A stretch of 45,963 bases of DNA. Origin: an uncultured Saprospiraceae bacterium. GTDB taxonomy: Bacteria > Bacteroidota > Bacteroidia > Chitinophagales > Saprospiraceae. The translations under genes were made by a program, and so were the position numbers. The notes below the pieces were generated by a model that made no database searches, was not told the origin of the DNA, and saw only the letters and a list, made by a program, of their open reading frames with translations. Location: contig CALLLR010000022.1 in assembly GCA_938008185.1 (NCBI GenBank), forward strand, positions 1 to 45,963, given 5' to 3'. Positions 1 through 7,870 of the stretch are shown here, piece after piece; the first letter of the stretch is position 1, and each line of letters opens with the position of its first letter.

Positions 1-1
1 T

Positions 2-202
2 AAGCCTTCCATTTTATTTAGTAACTTTCCAGCGAGAGCCTGGCTCTTATTGGAAGCCTTTTTTGTACGTAGTTGCATACAACAAAAATTAGGCTTCCTT
101 TTTTTATTAAAAAAATGCAGAAAAAGTTACCGCACTATTGATAAAGAAGAAATTGAAAAAATTATTGGAGCTACCTTAACTAAACTTAAATACTCAATTT
201 AA
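2..202 (+). CDS. Possible 3' end of an upstream gene (partial, uncertain)
   Basis: A frame open from the window edge gives 66 codons and stops at a TAA that overlaps the ATG of the next gene (TAATG). Its last 20 or so residues (TIDKEEIEKII then GATLTKLKYSI) look like a normal amphipathic protein tail. Two things argue against a simple gene end. A good rho-independent terminator lies inside the frame at 52-105, and the first 35 codons are low-complexity and hydrophobic. It may be a gene tail, a decayed gene, or chance. I do not recognise a family. Confidence 0.25.
   Translation, partial: KPSILFSNFPARAWLLLEAFFVRSCIQQKLGFLFLLKKCRKSYRTIDKEEIEKIIGATLTKLKYSI
52..105 (+). terminator. Rho-independent terminator
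   Basis: GGAAGCCT (52-59) pairs with AGGCTTCC (91-98). The stem continues inward with TTTTTG (60-65) against CAAAAA (83-88) across a two-base bulge, and seven T follow at 99-105. Orientation fits termination of transcription entering from the left edge, ahead of the gene that starts at 202. Confidence 0.6.
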
Positions 203-1422
203 TGCACGAATTTTCTCGCTTTTTATTTCACCCTTATTGGTTATTATTTATTTGTGCGCTCTTTTGCTCAACATGTAAAGTACAAACTGATAAAAAAACA
301 ACCCCTAGTTCTTATTTTAAGGATACTGAAAAAAGGAATTCAAGTTATTACCTAGAAGATTTTGGAGCAATTGGAGATGGAAAAACCGATGATACCCAGG
401 CCTTTTTAAAAGCGATTCAGCAATCGCAAAAAAGAACTATGGTAAATGATTTCAAGAGGGGAGGGTGGGGTGCTATTACAGCTACTGAAATTAGACTCCA
501 AGGGAATAAAACCTACCGAATCACTCGGCCTATTATTATTCCTCCAAACAAAAATATATCTTTCAGAAGTGACGCTATGGGAGGGGCAATGATTTTGTAT
601 GATGGACCAGGCAATACGGCTATCCGATTTAAAGCAAAGGGAATCAACGCTGCTGTACTTATCGATGGTATAAATTTTAAATATGGAGGCATTGAACTTA
701 TTGGATCTTTGCGTGGGAAAACACTTATTCAAAATAATCAATTTCTTCATACACGTGGACCAGGTATTAACATTATCGACCGAGAAGATGCACCATCTGA
801 AAAGAATGATACTGGTTTCGGAGTTGTACACTGGGTTTTATGGAATAACGAATTTCATTATTGTGACCAAGGTATATATGTCGATTCTAAAAGTATCCTT
901 CTAGGAACTATTAAAATCAATAAATTTCGTTTTACAACCAATGAACCAATCTATATTGATGGAACAGGAATCATCATAGAAAATAATGAATTTCTTGGTA
1001 TAAAAAATCGAAAAAATCCTTTCATTCGATTGTCTCCCAAAAATAATTATGTCGCTGAAATCAAAATTGAAAAAAATAGATTTGGATCTGAAGCATTTAC
1101 TTTTGAAGGAATAGAATATGCACCTCCTGAATCATATGTTTTAATTGATGACCATGCTAATTATATCTCTAATATTGATATTAGAGAAAATATGTTCTTC
1201 ACAAATAAAAAACATATTCAAGTTGAAAAATCTGCAAATCAGGCAATAACTATCCGCAAAAGGGTTGTTAATTTGAGTATTGAGAATAATGACTTTAAAG
1301 GGTTTAAAAAATTTATTATTAATAATGAAGCTCACATAAAAAATGGAAAATTCCTCGACAATAACATCAATTCCCAAGTAAAAATTTTTAAGAAAGAAAA
1401 TGCAGGCTTTACCAAGCAGTAA
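202..1422 (+). CDS. Right-handed beta-helix / pectate-lyase-like surface protein
   Basis: The protein has 406 residues. It begins with a hydrophobic export segment (about residues 12-25, ending FCSTC), which could be a lipoprotein signal although it is not a canonical lipobox. A conserved DFGAIGDGKTDDTQAF motif follows at about residues 53-68, the hallmark of the pectate_lyase_3 (beta-helix) fold found in polysaccharide lyases, hydrolases and epimerases. The rest shows repeated N-rich turns (IENNEFLG, IEKNRFGS, IRENMFF, IENNDFKG) expected of parallel beta-helix coils. Its place at the head of a polysaccharide locus suggests it cuts or binds the locus's own polymer in the periplasm or at the surface. 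The exact substrate cannot be read from the sequence. Confidence 0.75.
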   Translation: MHEFSRFLFHPYWLLFICALFCSTCKVQTDKKTTPSSYFKDTEKRNSSYYLEDFGAIGDGKTDDTQAFLKAIQQSQKRTMVNDFKRGGWGAITATEIRLQGNKTYRITRPIIIPPNKNISFRSDAMGGAMILYDGPGNTAIRFKAKGINAAVLIDGINFKYGGIELIGSLRGKTLIQNNQFLHTRGPGINIIDREDAPSEKNDTGFGVVHWVLWNNEFHYCDQGIYVDSKSILLGTIKINKFRFTTNEPIYIDGTGIIIENNEFLGIKNRKNPFIRLSPKNNYVAEIKIEKNRFGSEAFTFEGIEYAPPESYVLIDDHANYISNIDIRENMFFTNKKHIQVEKSANQAITIRKRVVNLSIENNDFKGFKKFIINNEAHIKNGKFLDNNINSQVKIFKKENAGFTKQ

Positions 1423-1605
1423 TTTTTATGATTCGTAGACAGTTTTGGAATTTGTAAAGAATTTCAATCTGGTTAATTGGAAAAATAAAATTCCATTGCC
1501 TAAATTCTTTGGAATCAACATCGCAAATAAATCAATTAGAGTCTCGAAAAACTCAAGATTTAAAAATATCTGAACACTTTTTTATTAATTAAAATATCTG
1601 CTAAA

Positions 1606-2751
1606 ATGATACCCTTATCTATCCCACACCTCGAAGGCAACGAATGGAAATACATCAAACACTGTCTTGATACTGGCTGGGTGTCTTCCGCAGGTAGTTA
1701 TGTTACCCAGTTTGAATCTATGGTCGCAGAATTTGCTGGTGCCAAATATGGTATTGCTGCTTCTAACGGAACTTCTGGACTTCACATGGCTCTTCACCTG
1801 CTCGGAATTAATCGAGACCACCATGTCATAATTCCCAATATTACCTTTATTGCTAGCGCCAACAGCGCAGTTTATACGGGGGCTACACCGATCTTTATCG
1901 ATATTGATCCACAATCTTGGCAGATGGATCTAGACTTGTTGGAAGAATTTCTAACTATAAAATGCTTTATTAATGATGCAGGATATTGCGTTTGTAAAGA
2001 AACAGAAAAAGAAATTCGAGCCATTATGCCCGTTCATGTGCTTGGAAATATCTGCGATATGGACCGCTTTATGCAAATAGTCGGAGAGAAAAATATTGAA
2101 GTAGTAGAAGATGCGAGTGAATCATTGGGTTCTTATTACAAAGGCAAACATTCTGGAGGCTTTGGGAAAATTGGCGTTTTTAGTTTTAATGGTAATAAAA
2201 TTATTACTACTGGTGGTGGTGGCGTGATCGTAACGGATGATGAAGCAACTGCTAAACGGGCCAAGCATCTGACAACCCAGGCGAAAGTAGATCCAGAAAC
2301 TTATTGGCACGATGAAATCGGATTTAATTATCGATTAGTCAATGTACTCGCCGCAATGGGCGTTGCTCAAATGGAACAATTGCCTGGATTCATCAAGAAG
2401 AAAAAATATATAGACCAATATTACCGAGAACATCTTAAGGACGTTGGTGATATTCAATTTCAAAAAGTATCATCTGTTGTAGACCCGAATTGTTGGTTGA
2501 CCACGATTCGTACTAGTCACCAAGATAAAATACTACAAGAACTCAAAAATGCTAGTATTATCGCTCGTCCTTTCTGGACCCCAATGAACCAGTTACCGAT
2601 GTTTACTGAAAGTATTTACCATACGCATCATGACCATTCAAGAGTTATTCATCAAGAGTGTTTGAGTATTCCAAGCTCTGTCAGTCTTACAGATGATCAA
2701 CTAGATCAGGTAACCCAAACTATTTCTTCCGTATTTCAAAAAGTAAATTAG
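1606..2751 (+). CDS. legC: LegC-family PLP aminotransferase (NDP-4-keto-6-deoxy-amino sugar)
   Basis: A 381-residue member of the DegT/DnrJ/EryC1/StrS aminotransferases, which transfer an amino group from glutamate to a nucleotide-linked 4-keto sugar. The N-terminus IPLSIPHLEGNEWKYIK and the motif LDTGWVSSAGSYV are typical of the LegC branch, which acts after a 4,6-dehydratase in legionaminic-acid and bacillosamine-type pathways. The PLP lysine is K198 in SFNGNKIITTGGGG, and the PLP-ring aspartate is in VVEDASESLGS (about 166-176). The next gene, the partner dehydratase, starts one base after this stop, so the two are probably co-translated. The family is clear, but whether the sugar carrier is UDP or GDP is not decided by this protein alone. 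Confidence 0.85.
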   Translation: MIPLSIPHLEGNEWKYIKHCLDTGWVSSAGSYVTQFESMVAEFAGAKYGIAASNGTSGLHMALHLLGINRDHHVIIPNITFIASANSAVYTGATPIFIDIDPQSWQMDLDLLEEFLTIKCFINDAGYCVCKETEKEIRAIMPVHVLGNICDMDRFMQIVGEKNIEVVEDASESLGSYYKGKHSGGFGKIGVFSFNGNKIITTGGGGVIVTDDEATAKRAKHLTTQAKVDPETYWHDEIGFNYRLVNVLAAMGVAQMEQLPGFIKKKKYIDQYYREHLKDVGDIQFQKVSSVVDPNCWLTTIRTSHQDKILQELKNASIIARPFWTPMNQLPMFTESIYHTHHDHSRVIHQECLSIPSSVSLTDDQLDQVTQTISSVFQKVN

Positions 2752-2752
2752 T

Positions 2753-3964
2753 ATGTTAAATTTTAATGTTAACGAGTTTATAAAAAAACATATTACTCGT
2801 AGATCGGAAAGTATGTTTTTGGCTGATATTATAGCTAACCAAGAACGACTTGAAGAATGTATTACCGGAAAAAATATCTTGGTGATTGGTGGTGCTGGAA
2901 CCATTGGGTCGTCTTTTATAAAAGCTATTCTTCCTTTTCGTCCCGGTGAATTGTATGTAGTTGATTATAGTGAAAATGGATTAACAGAATTGACGCGAGA
3001 TTTACGTAGTGCCTACAATGACTTTATTCCTCAGACCTATATTACTTACCCCTTTGATTTTGGTAGCGAGATATTTAAAAAATTTTTCAGAAAAAATAGT
3101 TTCGATACCGTTGCTTGTTTTGCTGCTCATAAACATGTGCGTAGCGAAAAAGATCATCTTGCGATCGAAGCCATGATTCGTAATAACGTTTTTAATACAA
3201 AACAACTATTAGATCTGGCTCTTGAAAATCCACCAGAAAATTTCTTTTCCGTATCTACTGATAAAGCCGCCAACCCTGTTAACGTCATGGGAGCAAGTAA
3301 AAAGGTAATGGAAAAAGTTTTATTAGCATATACCAATGATCTAAAAATTAGTACTGCTCGATTTGCTAACGTTGCCTTCTCTAATGGAAGTCTACTATTT
3401 GGTTTTATTGAGCGAATGATGAAGCGACAGCCCATCTCTGCTCCTTCGGATGTGAAAAGATATTTTGTGTCACCAGAAGAATCTGGACAACTCTGTATGT
3501 TGGCTTGTATGCTGGGGAAAACGACGGATATCTTCTTTCCTAAATTAGATGCCACTCAGATGCTTACCTTTTCTGCCATTGCAGAAGACTTTCTTAAGAG
3601 TATTGGACTCGAACCGGATTATTGCCAGTCTGATGATGAGGCTCGGAAAAAAGCTAAAAAATGGCAGCCTGGGGATACTAAATATCCCGTCTCTTTTTTT
3701 AAAACTGATACTTCTGGTGAAAAATCTTTTGAAGAATTTTTCACCCAGAACGATACGGTAGATATGGATACCTTTACTGCCTTAGGAATTGTAAAAGATA
3801 GTGATATTCAATCTAAGACAGCGATTCTTGAAATGCTCAAAAATTTTGAAGACTTATTTGTTTCTTCAAATATCAATAAAGCTAAAGTAGTTTCATTACT
3901 AAGTGAATATCTACCTGATTTTAAACATATTGAGACCGGAAAGTCTCTAGACCAAAAAATGTAA
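2753..3964 (+). CDS. legB: NDP-GlcNAc 4,6-dehydratase (LegB/PglF-like, CapD superfamily)
   Basis: A 403-residue short-chain dehydrogenase of the extended CapD/PglF type. The NAD(P)-binding glycine motif is GGAGTIG at 46-52. The active-site region reads VSTDKAANPVNVMGASKK, carrying the T-D-K triad and the MGASK motif in place of YxxxK, as in PglF and FlaA1 relatives. The expected reaction is dehydration of NDP-GlcNAc to the 4-keto-6-deoxy sugar used by the aminotransferase encoded just upstream. A roughly 80-residue C-terminal extension follows the SDR core, as in many Bacteroidota homologues. Six bases separate it from the initiating glycosyltransferase, so the four genes from 1606 to 5713 form one operon. 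The symbol is by pathway analogy. Confidence 0.8.
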   Translation: MLNFNVNEFIKKHITRRSESMFLADIIANQERLEECITGKNILVIGGAGTIGSSFIKAILPFRPGELYVVDYSENGLTELTRDLRSAYNDFIPQTYITYPFDFGSEIFKKFFRKNSFDTVACFAAHKHVRSEKDHLAIEAMIRNNVFNTKQLLDLALENPPENFFSVSTDKAANPVNVMGASKKVMEKVLLAYTNDLKISTARFANVAFSNGSLLFGFIERMMKRQPISAPSDVKRYFVSPEESGQLCMLACMLGKTTDIFFPKLDATQMLTFSAIAEDFLKSIGLEPDYCQSDDEARKKAKKWQPGDTKYPVSFFKTDTSGEKSFEEFFTQNDTVDMDTFTALGIVKDSDIQSKTAILEMLKNFEDLFVSSNINKAKVVSLLSEYLPDFKHIETGKSLDQKM

Positions 3965-3969
3965 GCAAC

Positions 3970-4647
3970 GTGTATAAATACATCAAAAGGTTTTTTGATT
4001 TTATCTCTTCCTTAATTGCCATTATCATTCTTTCTCCCTTTTTTATACCTATTATGATCGGTTTAAAACTAACGGGTGAGGGTCATATCTTTTACTACCA
4101 AAAAAGATTGGGATATAAAAATAATTATTTTAATATTTTTAAGTTTGCTACAATGTTAAAAGACAGTCCCAACATGGGGTCTGGTAGTATAACTGTACGT
4201 AACGATCCACGAATCACACCAATGGGAGGATTTTTACGGAAGACTAAAATAAATGAGTTGCCACAATTATTTAATGTTTTATTAGGAAGTATGAGTGTAG
4301 TGGGTCCACGACCACTTATGCAGGCAGACTTTGATGCTTATCCAAAACACGTGCAACCTAAAGTGTACGATGTAAAACCAGGAATAACTGGAATTGGGTC
4401 GGTTGTTTTTAGAGATGAGGAAAAATATTTTGACGAAAATTTAAAAGAAGATCCTAAAGTTTTTTACGAACGGGTAATTGCTCCTTACAAGGGAGAGCTA
4501 GAATTGTGGTATGCTAACAACCAATCGTTTTGGGTAGACTTAAAAATTATTTTTATAACTTTTTACTCCATTCTTGCTCCTGAAAGCGATATTGCAACTA
4601 AGGCCTTTAAAAATTTACCAGAAAAAATGATTCATGATAAAAAATGA
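3970..4647 (+). CDS. Initiating sugar-phosphate transferase (PglC/WcaJ-type monotopic PGT)
   Basis: A 225-residue bacterial sugar transferase. It moves a sugar-1-phosphate from a nucleotide to undecaprenyl phosphate at the inner face of the cytoplasmic membrane, the first step of repeat-unit assembly. One hydrophobic re-entrant helix spans about 12-31, followed by the conserved LR-KTKINELPQLFNVL block (89-104) and SVVGPRP (109-115). Length matches the catalytic-domain-only PglC type. The usual Asp-Glu dyad reads Asn95-Glu96 here. The start is GTG at 3970, six bases after the dehydratase stop. The preceding aminotransferase and dehydratase suggest an amino-6-deoxy sugar as the primer. Confidence 0.85.
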   Translation: MYKYIKRFFDFISSLIAIIILSPFFIPIMIGLKLTGEGHIFYYQKRLGYKNNYFNIFKFATMLKDSPNMGSGSITVRNDPRITPMGGFLRKTKINELPQLFNVLLGSMSVVGPRPLMQADFDAYPKHVQPKVYDVKPGITGIGSVVFRDEEKYFDENLKEDPKVFYERVIAPYKGELELWYANNQSFWVDLKIIFITFYSILAPESDIATKAFKNLPEKMIHDKK

Positions 4648-5713
4648 TCAAATAAAAAAAATAGTAATCAGCAAAGATCTTAATTTGCTAGAGGCCATCA
4701 AAATTATGGATGCTGCCGATCGTAAATTGCTGATGGTGTTAGAGGCGGAAAAATTTATCGGATTACTCAGCTTAGGAGATATCCAGCGTGCATTGATTAG
4801 AAAACAAGATTTTTCGATCCCTATATCAGAAATTCTTCGTAAAGAGTTTACCGTAGCTCGGCAACAACTTACCGAGACAGCCATAAAAAAAATGATGCTA
4901 CAGCATCGAACTGAGTTTATGCCTGTGCTGGATAAAGAAGATAAATTAATAGATGTTTTATTTTGGGACGAAGTATTTGAAGAAGAGCGACAGGGAGAAA
5001 AAGAGAAAAAAGATATTCCCGTAGTAATAATGGCTGGTGGTTTTGGAACAAGGCTTCGCCCATTGACCAATATTATTCCTAAGCCACTTATTCCACTTGG
5101 CAATCAAACTATTTTAGAGGTAATCATCGAACGATTTAAAGAGTTGGGATCGCAGGATTTCTATCTTTCTGTTAACTATAAAGCGGATATGATCCGAAAT
5201 TATTTTGATGAGAAAAATAATTTAGATGTCAATATTAGCCATTTTGTAGAGGATAAACCATTGGGCACTGCGGGCAGTTTACACTTGCTTAATAATGAAA
5301 TCACGACTACTTTTTTTGTCTCAAACTGTGATATTATTATTGATCAAGATTATCGTGACATATTAGAATATCATCAAGCAAATAAAAATGAGATTACGCT
5401 CGTCTCCGTCATCAAAAACTTCAATATTCCTTACGGGACTATCGAAACAGGAGAAGGCGGATTAGTAAAATCTATGAAGGAAAAACCTACCTTTACTTTT
5501 TATATCAATGCTGGAATGTATATTTTGGAACCACATCTGATTAATGAGATTCCAAAAAATGAATTTTTTCATATTACAGACCTGATCGATAAAATAATGA
5601 AACGAGAGGGTAGAGTAGGAGTTTTTCCTGTGAGCGAAGGCGCTTGGTCAGATATCGGTGAATGGGATAAATATAAAGCAACTTTAAACAAGCTAGGACA
5701 CGAAACCTGGTAA
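4634..5713 (+). CDS. CBS-domain nucleotidyltransferase (PtmE/LegX-like, sugar-1-P guanylyltransferase)
   Basis: This 359-residue fusion protein has two CBS motifs in about the first 115 residues and a nucleotidyltransferase domain from about 128. The NTP-binding signature is VVIMAGGFGTRLRPLT (130-145), followed by the IPKPLIPLG lysine motif (148-156). This architecture is that of PtmE/LegX, the glucosamine-1-phosphate guanylyltransferase of GDP-linked legionaminic-acid synthesis. It starts 14 bases inside the 3' end of the initiating transferase, so translation is coupled. Together with LegB- and LegC-like neighbours it suggests a GDP-amino-sugar branch. A generic sugar-1-phosphate nucleotidyltransferase remains possible. 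Confidence 0.75.
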   Translation: MIKNDQIKKIVISKDLNLLEAIKIMDAADRKLLMVLEAEKFIGLLSLGDIQRALIRKQDFSIPISEILRKEFTVARQQLTETAIKKMMLQHRTEFMPVLDKEDKLIDVLFWDEVFEEERQGEKEKKDIPVVIMAGGFGTRLRPLTNIIPKPLIPLGNQTILEVIIERFKELGSQDFYLSVNYKADMIRNYFDEKNNLDVNISHFVEDKPLGTAGSLHLLNNEITTTFFVSNCDIIIDQDYRDILEYHQANKNEITLVSVIKNFNIPYGTIETGEGGLVKSMKEKPTFTFYINAGMYILEPHLINEIPKNEFFHITDLIDKIMKREGRVGVFPVSEGAWSDIGEWDKYKATLNKLGHETW

Positions 5714-5717
5714 GAAT

Positions 5718-6521
5718 ATGCTATCTAAAATTTGGAATCAGCATAGAGATATTCAGTCTCTATTCCAAAAAGATGCCTTCTTATACACGATGGGAAAAGC
5801 TGGATCAAATAGTATCTCTTACAGTCTGGAAAAAGCTGGACTCACTGTAGGAAGCAAACATTTTTTTAGCGGAGATCAGCATAATTTTTTTAACAATAAT
5901 AATCATAATTTTGCAGGTAAACTTAGAAAGAAATACGTCAAAACTTATCTAGCTAAGTTGAATCGAAAAATTAAAATAATAACTTTAGTTCGTGATCCTT
6001 TGGCTCGAAATTTATCAATGGCCTTTTTTGCACTTGAAACACTACTTTATAAAACACTTGGACCTGCAGATCAACGAAACTTAAAGGGAAATCATCTTTC
6101 ATTAAATGAAATTATTGAATTAGGTTTTATCGAACAGCTCAATCATCAAGCTCCATTTAATTGGTTTGAAGAAGAGTTTAATTATGTGCTGAACCTCGAT
6201 GTATATCATTATCCTTTTGATCAAAAAAAAGGATATACCCATATTACAAGTGGTAATGTTGAAGTATTAATTTTGAAGTTAGAAAAATTAAACATGCTGG
6301 AAGCGGTTGTTGGAGATTTTCTTAAGTTAAATTCTTTCCAGATGCTCAGTGCCAATAGAAGTGAAAATTATTGGTACGCAAGTCTTTATACAGATTTTAA
6401 AAAAGAATTTAATCCTTCTCAGGAATATCTAGATTGGATGTATCAGTCTAAGTATTGTCAACATTTTTACAGCCCCGAAGAAATAGCTGCTTTTTATCAA
6501 CGCTGGCAAAAAAATGACTGA
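5718..6521 (+). CDS. Sulfotransferase-like / capsular polysaccharide synthesis protein
   Basis: The protein has 267 residues. A phosphate-binding loop near the N-terminus (LYTMGKAGSNSISYSLEKAG, about 23-42) matches the 5'-phosphosulfate loop of PAPS-dependent sulfotransferases of the NKWYS capsular group. A second motif, ITLVRDPLARNLSM (about 93-106), matches the 3'-phosphate loop. It should transfer sulfate from PAPS to a sugar hydroxyl in the cytoplasm. It lies four bases after the nucleotidyltransferase, at the end of the first operon, and converges on the next gene. The acceptor cannot be told from sequence. Confidence 0.65.
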   Translation: MLSKIWNQHRDIQSLFQKDAFLYTMGKAGSNSISYSLEKAGLTVGSKHFFSGDQHNFFNNNNHNFAGKLRKKYVKTYLAKLNRKIKIITLVRDPLARNLSMAFFALETLLYKTLGPADQRNLKGNHLSLNEIIELGFIEQLNHQAPFNWFEEEFNYVLNLDVYHYPFDQKKGYTHITSGNVEVLILKLEKLNMLEAVVGDFLKLNSFQMLSANRSENYWYASLYTDFKKEFNPSQEYLDWMYQSKYCQHFYSPEEIAAFYQRWQKND

Positions 6522-6529
6522 ATTTAAGT

Positions 6530-7540
6530 TCATAGTAGCCTTCTTCCTTTTAATAATAAGTAGGCAATGTCAACTATCCGATTGCGAGTTTTCGAAATAA
6601 CGTAAATAGATTTTTTAACACCGCCAAATTCACGAAATACTGATTCAATATTACTAGGCATGGATCCTTCAAAATCAAAACAAGCAACTTCCTTTTTTGA
6701 CTCCTTTATCATATGCCAGAATAATAAGGACATTGGATTGAAAGAAGGAATATCATGATCAATACCGCTTAGTAAATAATAAGCTTTCTTTTTGTCCTTA
6801 ACAAGGTAGGTAGCTGCTAATATTCTTTGTTCTTTGTCTACACAGAAATATATTTTTCTGAGATTACGTTTTTTGAGTTGTTGATCTAAGTTTTTTAAAA
6901 TAGCAAAATCATAAGGAGGAGTAATGTTTTTACGAGTAAATGAATTTTGGCTCAACTCAAAGAGTTTTTCTAAATTTTGGGATTCCTTTACTTCGTATTG
7001 TTGCGCTGCTTTTCTTACTTCCCATCTTCGCTTAGAACTGATATTCTGATAAAGTGTATCTAAATCCTCAGTTAAATCTATTTGATGTGTATAGTAGGAA
7101 GTCTGGTAATAATTTTTCCAATACAAAGGCTGCCAATTATTGAATTCTGGGATGAAATTTTGTCTAAAATAAGCGAATTTTTCTACTTGAGATTCTAATC
7201 CATAAATAACTTTCTGATCAAAACTATAACGACTATTAGGAGTTTTTAGATAGCTTGGATAATCAATATATATGCCTAAAAAAGGAGTCAATTGTGGATG
7301 GCGCGAAACTTTAAATCCAAGTAATTTTTCTTCATAATAAGGCCATATACCTCTAATAACACCTGTTTTATCTTTAAATAAAACAACATCCCAATTATCT
7401 ACTCCACAAACTATATCAAGCCACCAATCATAAAAAAATATGGGTAATATCTTTGAATTTAGACAATATGTACGGTATATCTGTTTATTCATCATTAACA
7501 TAGAATCAATAAAAAGGCAAAATAAGGCTTTCTTCTTCAA
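6530..7540 (-). CDS. FemAB/GNAT-like acyltransferase (Acetyltransf_6)
   Basis: Up to 336 residues on the opposite strand from its neighbours. The C-terminal half has the GNAT core used by FemAB-like and CelD/BioF2-like enzymes: KRRWEVRKAAQQYEV, FCVDKEQRILAATYLVKDKKKAYYLLSG, then the substrate-tunnel segment PSFNPMSLLFWHMI and CFDFEGSMP. Such genes in polysaccharide loci are thought to acylate or aminoacylate sugars, but no specific reaction is established here. Methionines at residues 14, 16 and 17 also could start it. Residue 17 (7492) fits the family N-terminus better than the cysteine/phenylalanine-rich leader. It converges on the gene ending at 6521 and diverges from a decayed stretch upstream. 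Confidence 0.65.
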   Translation of the reverse strand: MKKKALFCLFIDSMLMMNKQIYRTYCLNSKILPIFFYDWWLDIVCGVDNWDVVLFKDKTGVIRGIWPYYEEKLLGFKVSRHPQLTPFLGIYIDYPSYLKTPNSRYSFDQKVIYGLESQVEKFAYFRQNFIPEFNNWQPLYWKNYYQTSYYTHQIDLTEDLDTLYQNISSKRRWEVRKAAQQYEVKESQNLEKLFELSQNSFTRKNITPPYDFAILKNLDQQLKKRNLRKIYFCVDKEQRILAATYLVKDKKKAYYLLSGIDHDIPSFNPMSLLFWHMIKESKKEVACFDFEGSMPSNIESVFREFGGVKKSIYVISKTRNRIVDIAYLLLKGRRLL

Positions 7541-7611
7541 TGTTACAAAATTGCCTCTTCAAAACCTAAAAACTAATTTTATATTCAAAATATAAAACAA
7601 AATAACTCTAA

Positions 7612-7811
7612 TCACTGGACGAGACGGAACGCACCTTTCTGGGCTACTCTTCTCAAAAGAATATGGTAGTCCGAGATGTCAAACGTCTTGCTTCCCAGCA
7701 CGATTTAGAAGCACAATGCCTCTTTTTATTATAGAGAATGCTTTTATTGTTGCTAACGATGAAAAATTGTTTATTGGATCGCTTAATCTAACCATTTCAT
7801 TTGGCTTTTAA
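7612..7811 (+). pseudogene. Decayed PLD-like (phospholipase D superfamily) gene fragment
   Basis: The 330-base gap 7541-7870 has no intact gene but contains two adjoining open fragments in different frames. The first (7612-7734) reads DETERTFLGYSSQKNMVVRD and continues to LEAQCLFLL before TAG. The second (7728-7811) reads IIENAFIVANDEKLFIGSLN and on to LTISFGF before TAA. The segment DEKLFIGSLNLT closely resembles the part after the HxK histidine in PLD-family proteins (typically D-K-x-LIGSxNLT). A frameshift in the T-run around 7722-7730 would separate them. This is probably the C-terminal relic of a displaced gene. The family call is from pattern recognition alone. Confidence 0.4.
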
Positions 7812-7870
7812 TTCGGATAAATGACTAATTTAATATTCGAAATTTTATTTTACTTCAAATAATATTTAAA

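Noticed and set aside
31-50. Small palindrome AGAGCC-T-GGCTCT at 35-47 as a second terminator
   Set aside because: Its loop is too small for full pairing and no T-run follows.
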